The notes under the pieces were generated by a model. That model saw only the letters and a program-made list of their open reading frames with translations. It was not told the DNA's origin and made no database searches. A stretch of DNA of 64,000 nucleotides from Oscillospiraceae bacterium (GTDB lineage: Bacteria; Bacillota; Clostridia; Oscillospirales; Acutalibacteraceae). Of the stretch, positions 8,552 to 17,433 are shown in pieces. The DNA is taken from NCBI GenBank assembly GCA_003526845.1, contig DPVM01000008.1, forward strand, positions 62,001 to 126,000. Direction: 5' to 3'. A program made the position numbers and the translations under genes. Position 1 is the first letter of the stretch. Each line of letters begins with the position of its first letter.

Positions 8552-10546
8552 ATGCAAAGAATTGGCGTATTTGTATGTTGGTGCGGTAGCAACATTGCAG
8601 GTACCGTGGATGTTCACAAGGTTGCCGAAACCCTGAAAAACGAAGCGGGCGTTGTTTTCTCCACCGATTATCAGTACATGTGTTCACAGGCAGGTCAGGA
8701 CCTTGTCAAAAACACAATCAAAGAATATAACCTTACGGGCGTCGTAATCTGCTCGTGTTCTCCGCGTATGCACGAAAACACATTCAGAAAAGCGGCGGCA
8801 TCCGTTGGACTTAACCCTTATATGGTCGAGATTGCAAACATTCGTGAGCAATGCTCGTGGATACATAAGGATATGGCGACTGCTACGGAAAAGGCAATAA
8901 TCCTCGGCAGAGCCGCAATTGCAAAGGTGCATCTCAATGCACCGCTTACGGCAGGCGAAAGCCCCGTTACAAAAAGAGCCCTTGTTATCGGCGGCGGTAT
9001 TGCCGGTATCCAAACTGCGCTTGATATTGCCGAGGCAGGATTTGAGGTTGATATTGTTGAAAAATCACCTACAATCGGCGGCAAAATGGCTCAAATTGAT
9101 AAAACATTCCCGACTCTTGACTGTGCGGCTTGTATTTTGACACCTAAAATGGTTGAGGCGGCACAGCAGGAGAATATTAAAATTTATTCATACAGCGAGG
9201 TTGAAGAGGTCAAGGGCTTCGTAGGCAACTTCACTGTTAAAATCAAGAAAAAAGCAAGATATGTAAACGAGGATATTTGCACCGGTTGCGGTCTTTGCAC
9301 GGAAAAGTGCCCGATGAAGCGCGTACCTAATGAATTTAATCTCGGCATGGATAACCGCCATGCGATTTACATTCCGTTTGCTCAGGCTGTTCCGAAGGTT
9401 GCAACAATCGACCCGACAGCCTGCATAAAACTTAAAACGGGCAAGTGCGGCCTTTGTTCAACAGTCTGCGAGGCTAAGGCTATCAATTATGATGCTAATG
9501 ACGAGTTCGTTGAGGCGAAATACGGCGCAATCGTTGTTGCAACCGGATTCAATCCGATTTCCGTTGAAAAATTTGACGAATTTGCGTATTCTCAAAGCCC
9601 CGATGTCGTTACCTCGCTTGAATACGAAAGACTTATGAACGCGGCAGGACCGACAAGCGGCACTCTTTTAAGACCGTCAGACCATAAGCATCCGAAAACA
9701 ATCGTTTTTGTGCAGTGCGTAGGTTCCCGTTGTGACGGTGTTGACAGCAAGGGTAAACCGTATTGCTCAAAGGTTTGCTGTATGTATACCGCAAAACACG
9801 CAATGCTTACCCGTGAAAAATACCCCGACACGGATGTTTATGTATTTTATATTGATGTTCGTACCCCCGGCAAAAACTTTGACGAGTTTTATCGCAGAGC
9901 TGTCGAGGAATACGGCGTTCACTATATCAAGGGTATGGTCGGCAAGGTAGTTCCCGAAAACGGAAAACTTAAAGTTCAAGCCTCCGACCTTCTTGCAAAT
10001 GAGCAGCTTCATATCGACGCCGACATGGTGGTTCTTGCCGCCGCTGTCGAGCCTGATAAAAGCGCAAGACACCTTGCAACAATGCTCACCGCATCTATGG
10101 ATACAAATGATTTCTTCACAGAGGCTCACCCAAAACTTCGTCCTGTCGAATCACCGACAGCAGGCGTGTTCCTTTCGGGTATGTGCCAAGGTCCGAAAGA
10201 TATTCCCGAAACCGTTTCGCAGGCATCTGCCGCGGCGGCAAAGGTTATTGGACTTCTTGTTAAGGATAAACTCACCTGCAACCCGTGCGTTGCACACAGC
10301 GACGAAATGCTTTGCAACGGCTGCTCAAGCTGTGAAAAGGTTTGCCCTTACGGCGCAATTACCTATGAAGAAAAAGAGTTCAGAATGCCCGACAGAACTA
10401 CGGCAATTCGCCGTGTCGCAAGCGTTAACCCTGCTGTTTGTCAGGGTTGCGGCGCATGTACGGTTGCCTGCCCGAGCGGCGCTATGGATTTGAACGGCTT
10501 TTCTAACAGACAAATTATGGCGGAGGTAGATGCGATATGCAGATAG
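8552..10546 (+). CDS. hdrA: HdrA-like flavoprotein, proposed electron-bifurcating subunit
   Basis: A 664-residue FAD iron-sulfur protein. In order: an N-terminal Cys-rich part (CWCGSNI, CSCSPRMHE), a dinucleotide-binding motif (VIGGGIAGIQTALDIAEAG), the HdrA-type CAACILTPKM cysteines, ferredoxin motif CTGCGLCTEKCP with a second cysteine group CIKLKTGKCGLCSTVC, an oxidoreductase core, and a C-terminal two-cluster ferredoxin (CNGCSSCEKVCP, CQGCGACTVACP). In characterised HdrABC complexes the HdrA FAD is the bifurcation site that couples an exergonic reduction to ferredoxin reduction. Start follows AAGGAGG. The end overlaps the mvhD-like gene by 10 bp, indicating translational coupling. Confidence 0.92.
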   Translation: MQRIGVFVCWCGSNIAGTVDVHKVAETLKNEAGVVFSTDYQYMCSQAGQDLVKNTIKEYNLTGVVICSCSPRMHENTFRKAAASVGLNPYMVEIANIREQCSWIHKDMATATEKAIILGRAAIAKVHLNAPLTAGESPVTKRALVIGGGIAGIQTALDIAEAGFEVDIVEKSPTIGGKMAQIDKTFPTLDCAACILTPKMVEAAQQENIKIYSYSEVEEVKGFVGNFTVKIKKKARYVNEDICTGCGLCTEKCPMKRVPNEFNLGMDNRHAIYIPFAQAVPKVATIDPTACIKLKTGKCGLCSTVCEAKAINYDANDEFVEAKYGAIVVATGFNPISVEKFDEFAYSQSPDVVTSLEYERLMNAAGPTSGTLLRPSDHKHPKTIVFVQCVGSRCDGVDSKGKPYCSKVCCMYTAKHAMLTREKYPDTDVYVFYIDVRTPGKNFDEFYRRAVEEYGVHYIKGMVGKVVPENGKLKVQASDLLANEQLHIDADMVVLAAAVEPDKSARHLATMLTASMDTNDFFTEAHPKLRPVESPTAGVFLSGMCQGPKDIPETVSQASAAAAKVIGLLVKDKLTCNPCVAHSDEMLCNGCSSCEKVCPYGAITYEEKEFRMPDRTTAIRRVASVNPAVCQGCGACTVACPSGAMDLNGFSNRQIMAEVDAICR

Positions 10547-10983
10547 AAGAAAACAAAGAATTCAGACCTAAAATCGTTGCCTTCTGCTGTAACTGGTGCT
10601 CATACGCAGGCGCAGACCTTGCAGGCACAAACCGTCTTAACTATCCTGCCGATATTAAGATTATCCGTGTTCCGTGCTCCTGCCGTGTAAACCCGATGTT
10701 TATACTCAGAGCATTTCAGCGCGGTGCAGACGGCGTTATTATGTGCGGTTGCCATCCCGGCGACTGCCACTATACAACAGGAAATTATTATGCAAGACGA
10801 AGAATGACTCTCCTTTTCTCAATGCTTGATTATCTCGGCATAGAGAAGGGCAGAACAAGAGTAGAATGGGTTTCTGCCGCAGAGGGTCAAAAGTTCGCCG
10901 AAACAATGAACAGCTTTGTTGAAACAATAATTGCCCTCGGTGAAAACAAAAGATTGGAGGATTTGAGATGCAAGACAAAATGA
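10537..10983 (+). CDS. mvhD: MvhD/FlxD-like [2Fe-2S] electron-transfer subunit
   Basis: A 148-residue MvhD family protein that carries electrons from an input module to HdrA. The family cysteines are visible in FCCNWCSYAGAD, VPCSCRVNP and MCGCHPGDCHY. In hydrogenotrophic methanogens the partner is a hydrogenase; here the genes that follow encode Flx-type iron-sulfur and FAD/NAD(P)H proteins, so NAD(P)H is the more likely electron donor. It overlaps hdrA at the start and the next gene at the end (16 bp). Confidence 0.9.
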   Translation: MQIEENKEFRPKIVAFCCNWCSYAGADLAGTNRLNYPADIKIIRVPCSCRVNPMFILRAFQRGADGVIMCGCHPGDCHYTTGNYYARRRMTLLFSMLDYLGIEKGRTRVEWVSAAEGQKFAETMNSFVETIIALGENKRLEDLRCKTK

Positions 10984-11948
10984 TTTCTCGTGCGAAAGAA
11001 CTCCTCCTCGACGGCACCGTAAACAGAGTTCTCGGCTGGAAAACGGGCGAGTTTGAATATGATATTACTCCGGCAGTGTTCACCACCGCACAGGAGCTTG
11101 AAAACGATTTTGTTTACAACAGCTTTGCGGCTGCAAACCTTTCGAAATATCTTGTAAAGGAAAGCAGAAAGGAAGGCAAAATTCTCGTATTTCTCAAGCC
11201 TTGCGATTCATACAGCTTTCAGGAGCTTATGAAAGAGCACAGAGTTATAAGAGAAAATGTTTACATCATCGGCATTGCATGCTACGGCAAGACAGATATT
11301 GAAAAAATCAAAGAAAAGGGAATAAGCGGCATTTCAAGCGTCGGCGAGGACGATACAAATATCGTTGTCGATACGATTTATGACGGCACCGTCAAATTCC
11401 CGAAATATGAGGTTATGGCAGAGCGTTGCCTCTCCTGCAAGAGCAAAAAGGTTGTTGTTTATGACGAGCTTATCGGCGAAAACGGCGAGGTTAACGAGGA
11501 TTGCAACCGCTTTGACTTGGTTGCAAAGCTCGAGGCAATGACTCCCGACGAGCGTTTCGCTTTTTGGCAAAACGAACTTTCAAAATGCATCCGTTGCAAC
11601 GCATGCAGAAATGTTTGCCCTGCCTGCACATGTGAAAAATGTGTGTTTGACAACGACAATTCGGGTGTTGCGCAAAAGGCGGCAGCTAACAGTTTTGAGG
11701 AAAATATGTTCCATATTATCCGCGCATTCCATGTTGCCGGCAGATGCACAGACTGCGGCGAATGCTCACGCGTGTGCCCACAGCATATTCCGCTTCACCT
11801 GCTCAACCGCAAATTCATCAAGGATGCAAACGAGCTTTACGGTGAATATCAGGCAGGCGCAGATATGGAAACAAAGCCGCCTCTTGTTAACTTTACATAT
11901 GACGATTGCGAGCCAAGCGTTGTTTATGAAAGAGGAGGTGCCGAATAA
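10968..11948 (+). CDS. 4Fe-4S dicluster protein, FlxC/FdhB-like
   Basis: A 326-residue soluble protein. The N-terminal half carries an F420-hydrogenase/FdhB-like fold pattern (FLKPCDSYSFQELMKE, IIGIACYGKTDI) plus a CLSC motif. The C-terminal half holds two ferredoxin motifs, CIRCNACRNVCPACTCEKC and CTDCGECSRVCP. This matches one of the two 4Fe-4S subunits (FlxB/FlxC) of the FlxABCD-HdrABC NADH-linked complex described in anaerobic bacteria. Which of the two names applies I cannot settle from sequence. It overlaps both neighbours (16 bp upstream, 1 bp downstream). Confidence 0.78.
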   Translation: MQDKMISRAKELLLDGTVNRVLGWKTGEFEYDITPAVFTTAQELENDFVYNSFAAANLSKYLVKESRKEGKILVFLKPCDSYSFQELMKEHRVIRENVYIIGIACYGKTDIEKIKEKGISGISSVGEDDTNIVVDTIYDGTVKFPKYEVMAERCLSCKSKKVVVYDELIGENGEVNEDCNRFDLVAKLEAMTPDERFAFWQNELSKCIRCNACRNVCPACTCEKCVFDNDNSGVAQKAAANSFEENMFHIIRAFHVAGRCTDCGECSRVCPQHIPLHLLNRKFIKDANELYGEYQAGADMETKPPLVNFTYDDCEPSVVYERGGAE

Positions 11949-12967
11949 TGTATAAAATCGCATTTGGTAAAATTTCGGCGCTCTTTAACGCAATTTCATC
12001 GGTTGAAAAACTTTATGTTCCGACCGATAAGGACGATATTGCGGTTTTTGCCGAATATAAGGACGGCGTTGAGCTTACTCAAAAGCTTAACACTAACCGC
12101 TCGGCTAAAGATTTTTTCTTCCCACAGACAGAAAATCTTTACGATGTAAAAATGAAAGACAAAAAAATCGAGATTACAGATACAAGAGAAGAGTGTGAGG
12201 ATTTCGTTATCTTCGGCGTAAGAGCGTGCGATGTCCGTTCGTTCTCGATTCTTGACAAGGTGTATCTTGCAGACCCGATTGATTCCTATTATAAAAACAG
12301 ACGCGACCACGGCACGATTATTTCGCTTGCCTGCGGCAGACCCGAGGAAACCTGTTTTTGCCAAAGTTTCGGCATAAATGCGGCAGACCCCGAGGGCGAT
12401 GTCAAGGCTTGGAAAATCGGCGACGAACTTTATTTGCAAGGCGCAACAGACAAAGGCAATGCATTGCTCGAAAAGGTTTCCTCGGTTCTTGAATCGGCAG
12501 ACGAAAAAGCTGTTGACGATGCAAAAAGCGCTATTAACGCAGTTATGAAAAAGCTTCCGCTTGCAAAGGTAAGTTTTGAGCATATGAAGGACAACGATTT
12601 GCTTGACTATTTCAACAGCGACAAGTGGTCCGGCCTTTCTGAGGCTTGCCTCGGTTGCGGCACATGCACTTTCGTTTGCCCGACTTGTCAGTGCTACGAT
12701 ATTCGCGAGTTTGATACCGGAAACGGTATTAAAAAATTCAGATGCTGGGACAGCTGTATGTATTCCGACTTCACGAAGATGGCTCACGGCAATCCGCGTA
12801 CAACTCAACTTCAGCGCTTCAGACAAAGATTTATGCACAAGCTTGTGTATTTCCCCGATAACAATAACGGCGAATTCGGTTGCGTCGGCTGCGGCAGATG
12901 CCTTGCAAAATGCCCGATTTCAATGAATATTGTTAAGGTGGCAAAGGCATTGGAGGTGAATGTGTGA
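11948..12967 (+). CDS. 4Fe-4S dicluster protein, FlxB / AsrA-like
   Basis: A 339-residue protein resembling anaerobic sulfite reductase subunit A and hydrogenase/FlxB beta-type subunits. Visible: FGVRACDVRSFSILDKV (a conserved family segment), CGRPEETCFCQSFG, then two ferredoxin motifs near the C-terminus, CLGCGTCTFVCPTCQC and CVGCGRCLAKCP. It should relay electrons between the FAD/NAD(P)H protein encoded next and the other iron-sulfur subunits. It starts at the last base of the preceding stop and its own stop overlaps the next ATG (TGATG). No sulfite reductase catalytic subunit (AsrC) is nearby, so a sulfite role is unlikely. Confidence 0.8.
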   Translation: MYKIAFGKISALFNAISSVEKLYVPTDKDDIAVFAEYKDGVELTQKLNTNRSAKDFFFPQTENLYDVKMKDKKIEITDTREECEDFVIFGVRACDVRSFSILDKVYLADPIDSYYKNRRDHGTIISLACGRPEETCFCQSFGINAADPEGDVKAWKIGDELYLQGATDKGNALLEKVSSVLESADEKAVDDAKSAINAVMKKLPLAKVSFEHMKDNDLLDYFNSDKWSGLSEACLGCGTCTFVCPTCQCYDIREFDTGNGIKKFRCWDSCMYSDFTKMAHGNPRTTQLQRFRQRFMHKLVYFPDNNNGEFGCVGCGRCLAKCPISMNIVKVAKALEVNV

Positions 12968-13794
12968 TGAATAACGAAACATTAATTCCGGTAATCGGCG
13001 AGGTTACCGATATAAGAGTTGACACACCCGATGTCAAGACCTTCAGAGTCACTGCGTTGGGCGGCGGAAAAGCGTTTGAGCATATCCCCGGTCAGTGTGC
13101 AATGCTCTCAATCCCGGGTGCAGGCGAAGCAATGTTTTCAATCACTTCCTCACCAACTACAAAGGATTATATGGAATTCAGCATCAAAAAGTGCGGTTGC
13201 CTCACAACCTGGCTCCACGAAATGGAGGTAGGTCAGCAAATCACTATCAGAGGTCCGTACGGCAACGGTTTCCCGGTTGATACCGAGTTTGTCGGCAAGG
13301 ATTTGCTTTTCATTGCCGGCGGTATCGGTCTTGCTCCGCTCCATTCCGTAATCAATTACTGCCGTGCCAACAGAGAAAAATACGGCAAGATTGATATTGT
13401 TTACGGCTCACGCTCGGCAGATGATCTTGTTGATTATCAGGAGATTATCGACGAATGGTGCAAAGAGGACGGCATCAATGTTTATCTCACCATCGACAGA
13501 GAGCAGGAGGGTTGGGACGGTCATGTCGGTTTTGTTCCCAACTATGTTAAGGAACTCGGCTTTGATACAAACAAAACGGCTGTAATCTGCGGTCCGCCTA
13601 TTATGATTAAGTTTACACTTACGGGTCTTGTTGAACTTGGATTTGACAAAACCCAGGTTTACACCACAATGGAGCTTAAAATGAAATGCGGTGTCGGCAA
13701 ATGCGGCAGATGCAACATCGGCGATAAATACGTTTGTAAAGACGGTCCTGTTTTCCGCTGTGACCAGCTTGACGAAATGCCGACCGAGTATTAA
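12967..13794 (+). CDS. FAD/NAD(P)H-binding oxidoreductase, FlxA / AsrB-like
   Basis: A 275-residue ferredoxin-NADP reductase-fold protein that should take hydride from NAD(P)H. Seen: the FAD-binding part with PGQCAMLSIPG and FSITSSP, the NAD(P) part with FIAGGIGLAPLHSV and CGPPIMI, and a C-terminal [2Fe-2S] site MKCGVGKCGRCN...C as in PyrK and AsrB. In the Flx-Hdr complexes this subunit is the NADH entry point. I chose the ATG at 12967, after GGAGGTGA, over an in-frame GTG at 12964. It overlaps the previous stop and sits 15 bp before the frdB-like gene. Confidence 0.85.
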   Translation: MNNETLIPVIGEVTDIRVDTPDVKTFRVTALGGGKAFEHIPGQCAMLSIPGAGEAMFSITSSPTTKDYMEFSIKKCGCLTTWLHEMEVGQQITIRGPYGNGFPVDTEFVGKDLLFIAGGIGLAPLHSVINYCRANREKYGKIDIVYGSRSADDLVDYQEIIDEWCKEDGINVYLTIDREQEGWDGHVGFVPNYVKELGFDTNKTAVICGPPIMIKFTLTGLVELGFDKTQVYTTMELKMKCGVGKCGRCNIGDKYVCKDGPVFRCDQLDEMPTEY

Positions 13795-13809
13795 TAGGAG
13801 GATGCGTAG

Positions 13810-14487
13810 ATGGAAAAAGAAATGGTAAATATCTATTTGTTCGGCAAAAAATACGAAGTGCCATCAAATCTTACAATAATGAACGCTATGGAATACGCAG
13901 GCTATCAGCTTAAAAGAGGTTGCGGATGCAGAAACGGCTTCTGCGGCGCCTGCGCAACAATTTACAGGGTTAAGGGCGACAGAGAGCTTAAAGCTTGCCT
14001 TGCATGCCAAACAAAGGTTGAAAACGATATGTATATCGCAACTCTTCCGTTCTTCCCGCTTATCAAGCAACCGTATGATATTGAAAAAGTTAAGCCGACA
14101 GAGCAGATTATGATGCAGCTTTATCCCGAGATTTATGCATGCGTCGGCTGTAATGCCTGCACAAATGCGTGCACACAGGGTCTTAATGTTATGCAATATA
14201 TTGCATATGCTCAAAGAGGCGAATACGAAAAGTGTGCCGAGGAGAGTTTTGACTGCGTAATGTGCGGCGTTTGTTCGTCGCGTTGCCCGGCAGGAATCAG
14301 TCATCCGCAGGTTGCATTGCTTGCAAGACGACTCAACGGCAAATATCTTGCTCCCGAAAGCAAGCATTTGACAGAAAGAGTTCAGGAAATCAAGGACGGC
14401 ACATTTGAGGAACTTATTCAAAACCTTATGCAAAAGCCGCTTGACGAGATTAAAGAGCTTTATAACAACAGAGAGATTGAGAAGTAA
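13810..14487 (+). CDS. Fumarate reductase/succinate dehydrogenase iron-sulfur subunit-like
   Basis: A 225-residue soluble iron-sulfur protein. The N-terminal [2Fe-2S] domain has CGCRNGFCGAC with a further CLAC; the C-terminal domain has CVGCNACTNACTQG and CVMCGVCSSRCPAG. This is the FrdB/SdhB layout, but no membrane anchor subunit (FrdC/D) follows, and there is no C-terminal CCG domain as in methanogen TfrB. That function could be met by the separate HdrB in the same operon. It follows GGAGG and is 12 bp before the flavoprotein gene. Confidence 0.82.
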   Translation: MEKEMVNIYLFGKKYEVPSNLTIMNAMEYAGYQLKRGCGCRNGFCGACATIYRVKGDRELKACLACQTKVENDMYIATLPFFPLIKQPYDIEKVKPTEQIMMQLYPEIYACVGCNACTNACTQGLNVMQYIAYAQRGEYEKCAEESFDCVMCGVCSSRCPAGISHPQVALLARRLNGKYLAPESKHLTERVQEIKDGTFEELIQNLMQKPLDEIKELYNNREIEK

Positions 14488-14499
14488 GGAGGTGCCGAT

Positions 14500-16113
14500 A
14501 TGTATAATAAAGAAATGCTTGATTCAATGAAAAAAGTTGCCGAGGCAAGAGAGCGAAACACATATTTCGAGCCGCGCAGAATGACAGCGGACGAAAAGGA
14601 TACTCTTCTCGCAACTTTCCACCCCGATTACAAGGAGGATCAGTTCAGCGTCCTTAAAATCGGTGCCAATGCCGGCGAAAAAGTGCCATGCGAGCTTGCC
14701 GAGCTTTTGCAGGCTCATTCAAGAATTAAACCCGACAGCGTGGACCTTTCAAATCCCGATTACGATGTTGATGTGCTTATTATCGGCGGCGGCGGTGCAG
14801 GTGCATCTGCGGCTATCGAGGCTGATAACAACGGCGCAAAAACCATGATTGTAACAAAGCTTCGTATGGGCGACGCAAACACAATGATGGCAGAGGGCGG
14901 TATTCAGGCTGCCGACAAGCCAAACGATTCGCCTGCAATCCACTATATCGACGCTTTCGGCGGCGGTCACTTTGCCGCAAAGCCGGAGCTGCTTTACAAG
15001 CTCGTTACCGAGGCTCCCGAGGCTATTCAGTGGCTCAACAATTTGGGCGTTGAATTTGACAAGGCACCCGACGGCACAATGATTACAACTCACGGCGGCG
15101 GAACATCAAGAAAAAGAATGCACGCCGCAAAGGACTATTCGGGTGCAGAGATTATGCGTACTCTTCGCGACGAGGTTCAAAACAGACAAATTCCGATTGT
15201 TGATTTTACAGCCGCAATTGAGATTATTAAGGACAGCGAAGGCAAGGCAGCAGGCGCAGTTCTTATGAATATGGAAACAAGCGAGCTTCTTGTTGCAAAG
15301 GCTAAAACAGTCATTATCGCGACAGGCGGCGCAGGCAGACTCCATTATCAGGGTTTCCCGACATCAAACCACTACGGTGCAACTGCCGACGGTCTTATTT
15401 TAGGTTACAGAGCCGGTGCAAAACTCCTTTATGCCGACACTCTTCAGTATCACCCGACAGGTGCGGCTTATCCGGAGCAGATTTTCGGTGCTCTTGTTAC
15501 GGAGAAAGTTCGTTCGCTCGGCGCAAAGCTTGTCAATGTAAACGGCGAAGTATTTATGCATCCGCTTGAAACCCGTGATGTTTCTGCCGCATCCATTATT
15601 CGTGAATGTACGGCAAGAGGCAACGGCGTTCATACGGACGACGGAGTCGGCGTTTGGCTCGACACCCCGATGATTGAGATTAAGGGCGGCGAGGGCACGA
15701 TTGAAAAGAGAATTCCTGCCATGATGAGAATGTTCGGCAAATACGGCATTGATATTCGCAAGGAGCCTATTCTCGTTTATCCAACACTTCACTATCAAAA
15801 CGGCGGTCTTAACATTTCGGCAGACGGTATGACAAATATCGAAAACCTTTATGTTGCAGGCGAGGCAGTCGGCGGCATCCACGGCAGAAACAGACTTATG
15901 GGCAACTCGTTGCTTGATATTATTGTTTTCGGCAGAAATGCAGGAAAAACCGCATCCGCAAAATCAAAAGAGGTTGAGCTCGGCGAGCTTACTCTTAAGC
16001 ATGTTGATGATTTTGAGGAGCAAATCAAATCTGCCGGAATCGAAACGGATGTTGTTTCTCCGAAACTTCTTCCGCGCTATACTCACGGCAACCCTCGTTT
16101 TGAGGTAAAATAA
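14500..16113 (+). CDS. Soluble fumarate reductase-like flavoprotein subunit
   Basis: A 537-residue FAD protein of the fumarate reductase / succinate dehydrogenase / L-aspartate oxidase family. Visible: VLIIGGGGAGASAAIEA, the MMAEGGIQAA segment, IIATGGAGRLH, HPTGAAYPE, TEKVRSLGAKL, RDVSAASIIRE and the C-terminal GRNRLMGNSLLDIIVFGRNAG. The histidine that binds FAD covalently in membrane Frd/Sdh (SHT..AQGGI) is replaced by Asn (ANTMMAEGGI), so FAD should be noncovalent, as in soluble homologues such as TfrA. No twin-arginine or other export signal is present. Family members include aspartate oxidase, but the adjoining frdB-like gene and fumC favour fumarate reduction. Confidence 0.85.
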   Translation: MYNKEMLDSMKKVAEARERNTYFEPRRMTADEKDTLLATFHPDYKEDQFSVLKIGANAGEKVPCELAELLQAHSRIKPDSVDLSNPDYDVDVLIIGGGGAGASAAIEADNNGAKTMIVTKLRMGDANTMMAEGGIQAADKPNDSPAIHYIDAFGGGHFAAKPELLYKLVTEAPEAIQWLNNLGVEFDKAPDGTMITTHGGGTSRKRMHAAKDYSGAEIMRTLRDEVQNRQIPIVDFTAAIEIIKDSEGKAAGAVLMNMETSELLVAKAKTVIIATGGAGRLHYQGFPTSNHYGATADGLILGYRAGAKLLYADTLQYHPTGAAYPEQIFGALVTEKVRSLGAKLVNVNGEVFMHPLETRDVSAASIIRECTARGNGVHTDDGVGVWLDTPMIEIKGGEGTIEKRIPAMMRMFGKYGIDIRKEPILVYPTLHYQNGGLNISADGMTNIENLYVAGEAVGGIHGRNRLMGNSLLDIIVFGRNAGKTASAKSKEVELGELTLKHVDDFEEQIKSAGIETDVVSPKLLPRYTHGNPRFEVK

Positions 16114-16131
16114 AAGTTAATCATTTACCCA

Positions 16132-16161
16132 CGGGCAAAACGGCAAGAGCTGTTTTGCCCG
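16132..16161 (+). terminator. Hairpin between frdA-like gene and exchanger
   Basis: CGGGCAAAAC pairs perfectly with GTTTTGCCCG across a 10-base loop, but only ATTTC follows. It is more likely a weak terminator, processing site or attenuator than a full stop. Confidence 0.5.
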
Positions 16162-16186
16162 ATTTCATCAAAGAATAGAGGATTTT

Positions 16187-17401
16187 ATGGAACTGTTTAA
16201 CGGAATACTCAGTATTCACGCAGTTAGTTTTTTAACCCTCAGTGTATTTGCAATTGCGGCATTGGGCTACATTTTGGGACGAATTACTGTCAAGGGCGTT
16301 GATTTGGGCACGGCAGGCGTGTTTGTAATTGCCCTTCTTTACGGCTGTTTTTGCTACAGCAATTTGACGCACGAGCTTACAATGACGGATGAAACCTTCG
16401 TCAAGGAGGCATTAAAAAATGTCGATAACATAGGGCTTGTGCTGTTCGTTACTTCGGTCGGCTTTATTGCAGGACCGACCTTTTTCAAAAATTTGAAAAA
16501 GAATTTTAAATCGTATGTTTGCCTCGGACTTATAATTATTTTGTCCGCAAGTATTGTTTGCGTCATTTGTATTATGCTCGGTAAGGGCGATACAGTCCAC
16601 GAACATGAGGAGTTTAAAGCAATCCTTGTCGGTCTGCTGTCGGGCGCGCTCACGAGTACACCGGCATTCTCCGCGGCAAAGGATGCCGTAGGACCGCAGT
16701 ATGAGGATTTTGTTTCCGTAGGCTACGGCATTGCATATTTGTTCGGCGTTATAGGTGTTGTTCTTTTTGTTCAGCTTGTTCCCAAATTTGCAAAAGCAAA
16801 TATGGAAGAAGAGGTCAAAAAAATTACCGCCGACAGCGACGGCGGCAGTAAAAGAATTTATAACGGCAAGCTTATCGAATTTGATTCGTTCGGCATAATG
16901 CCGTTTGCGCTTGCAGCGGTCCTTGGCATGATTATCGGTTCAATCAGCTACAAGGGCTTTTCGCTCACGACAACGGGCGGCTGTATTCTCGTTTCGCTTG
17001 TTATGGGTCATTTCGGCAGAATAGGAAAAATCAGCATAATGCCGAAGGGGAGCACACTTCGTGTGTTCCGTGAGCTTGGGCTTATGTTTTTCCTTATCGG
17101 TGCCGGAATCTCGGGCGGCGCAAAATTCGTTGAGGTTTTCAACGCAAAATATCTTTTCTACGGCGTGTTGATGACACTCATTCCAATGATTATCGGCTTT
17201 CTGTTTGCAAAATATGTTCTCAAATTGCCGCTCCTTAACAATCTCGGCTCGATTACCGGCGGTATGACCTCAACACCTGCGCTCGGCACACTCATTCAGG
17301 TTTCGGGCACGGAGGATATTGCAACGGCATACGCCGCAACATATCCCATCGCGCTCATATCCGTAGTAATAGCCGCAAAGCTTATAGTTATGTTTTGTTA
17401 A
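16187..17401 (+). CDS. AspT/YidE-type dicarboxylate (aspartate:alanine exchanger) family transporter
   Basis: A 404-residue membrane protein with about ten predicted helices in two repeated halves. Each half carries the family's TSTP signature (SGALTSTPAFSAAKDAVG and TGGMTSTPALGTLIQVSG). Characterised AAE-family members exchange aspartate for alanine (AspT) or export succinate (SucE1). The RCK/TrkA-C domain found between halves in full-length (about 560-residue) members is absent. Standing directly after the fumarate reductase-like gene, a succinate exporter or a dicarboxylate antiporter is the most economical reading; this is inference from context. Confidence 0.82.
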   Translation: MELFNGILSIHAVSFLTLSVFAIAALGYILGRITVKGVDLGTAGVFVIALLYGCFCYSNLTHELTMTDETFVKEALKNVDNIGLVLFVTSVGFIAGPTFFKNLKKNFKSYVCLGLIIILSASIVCVICIMLGKGDTVHEHEEFKAILVGLLSGALTSTPAFSAAKDAVGPQYEDFVSVGYGIAYLFGVIGVVLFVQLVPKFAKANMEEEVKKITADSDGGSKRIYNGKLIEFDSFGIMPFALAAVLGMIIGSISYKGFSLTTTGGCILVSLVMGHFGRIGKISIMPKGSTLRVFRELGLMFFLIGAGISGGAKFVEVFNAKYLFYGVLMTLIPMIIGFLFAKYVLKLPLLNNLGSITGGMTSTPALGTLIQVSGTEDIATAYAATYPIALISVVIAAKLIVMFC

Positions 17402-17433
17402 ATTTTGTTTATAAACGATTTGGGGGAACGAGC

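Noticed and set aside
11948..13794. Anaerobic sulfite reductase AsrAB
   Set aside because: AsrA- and AsrB-like proteins are present, but no AsrC with a siroheme motif is found, and hdr and mvhD genes adjoin, favouring Flx-type subunits.
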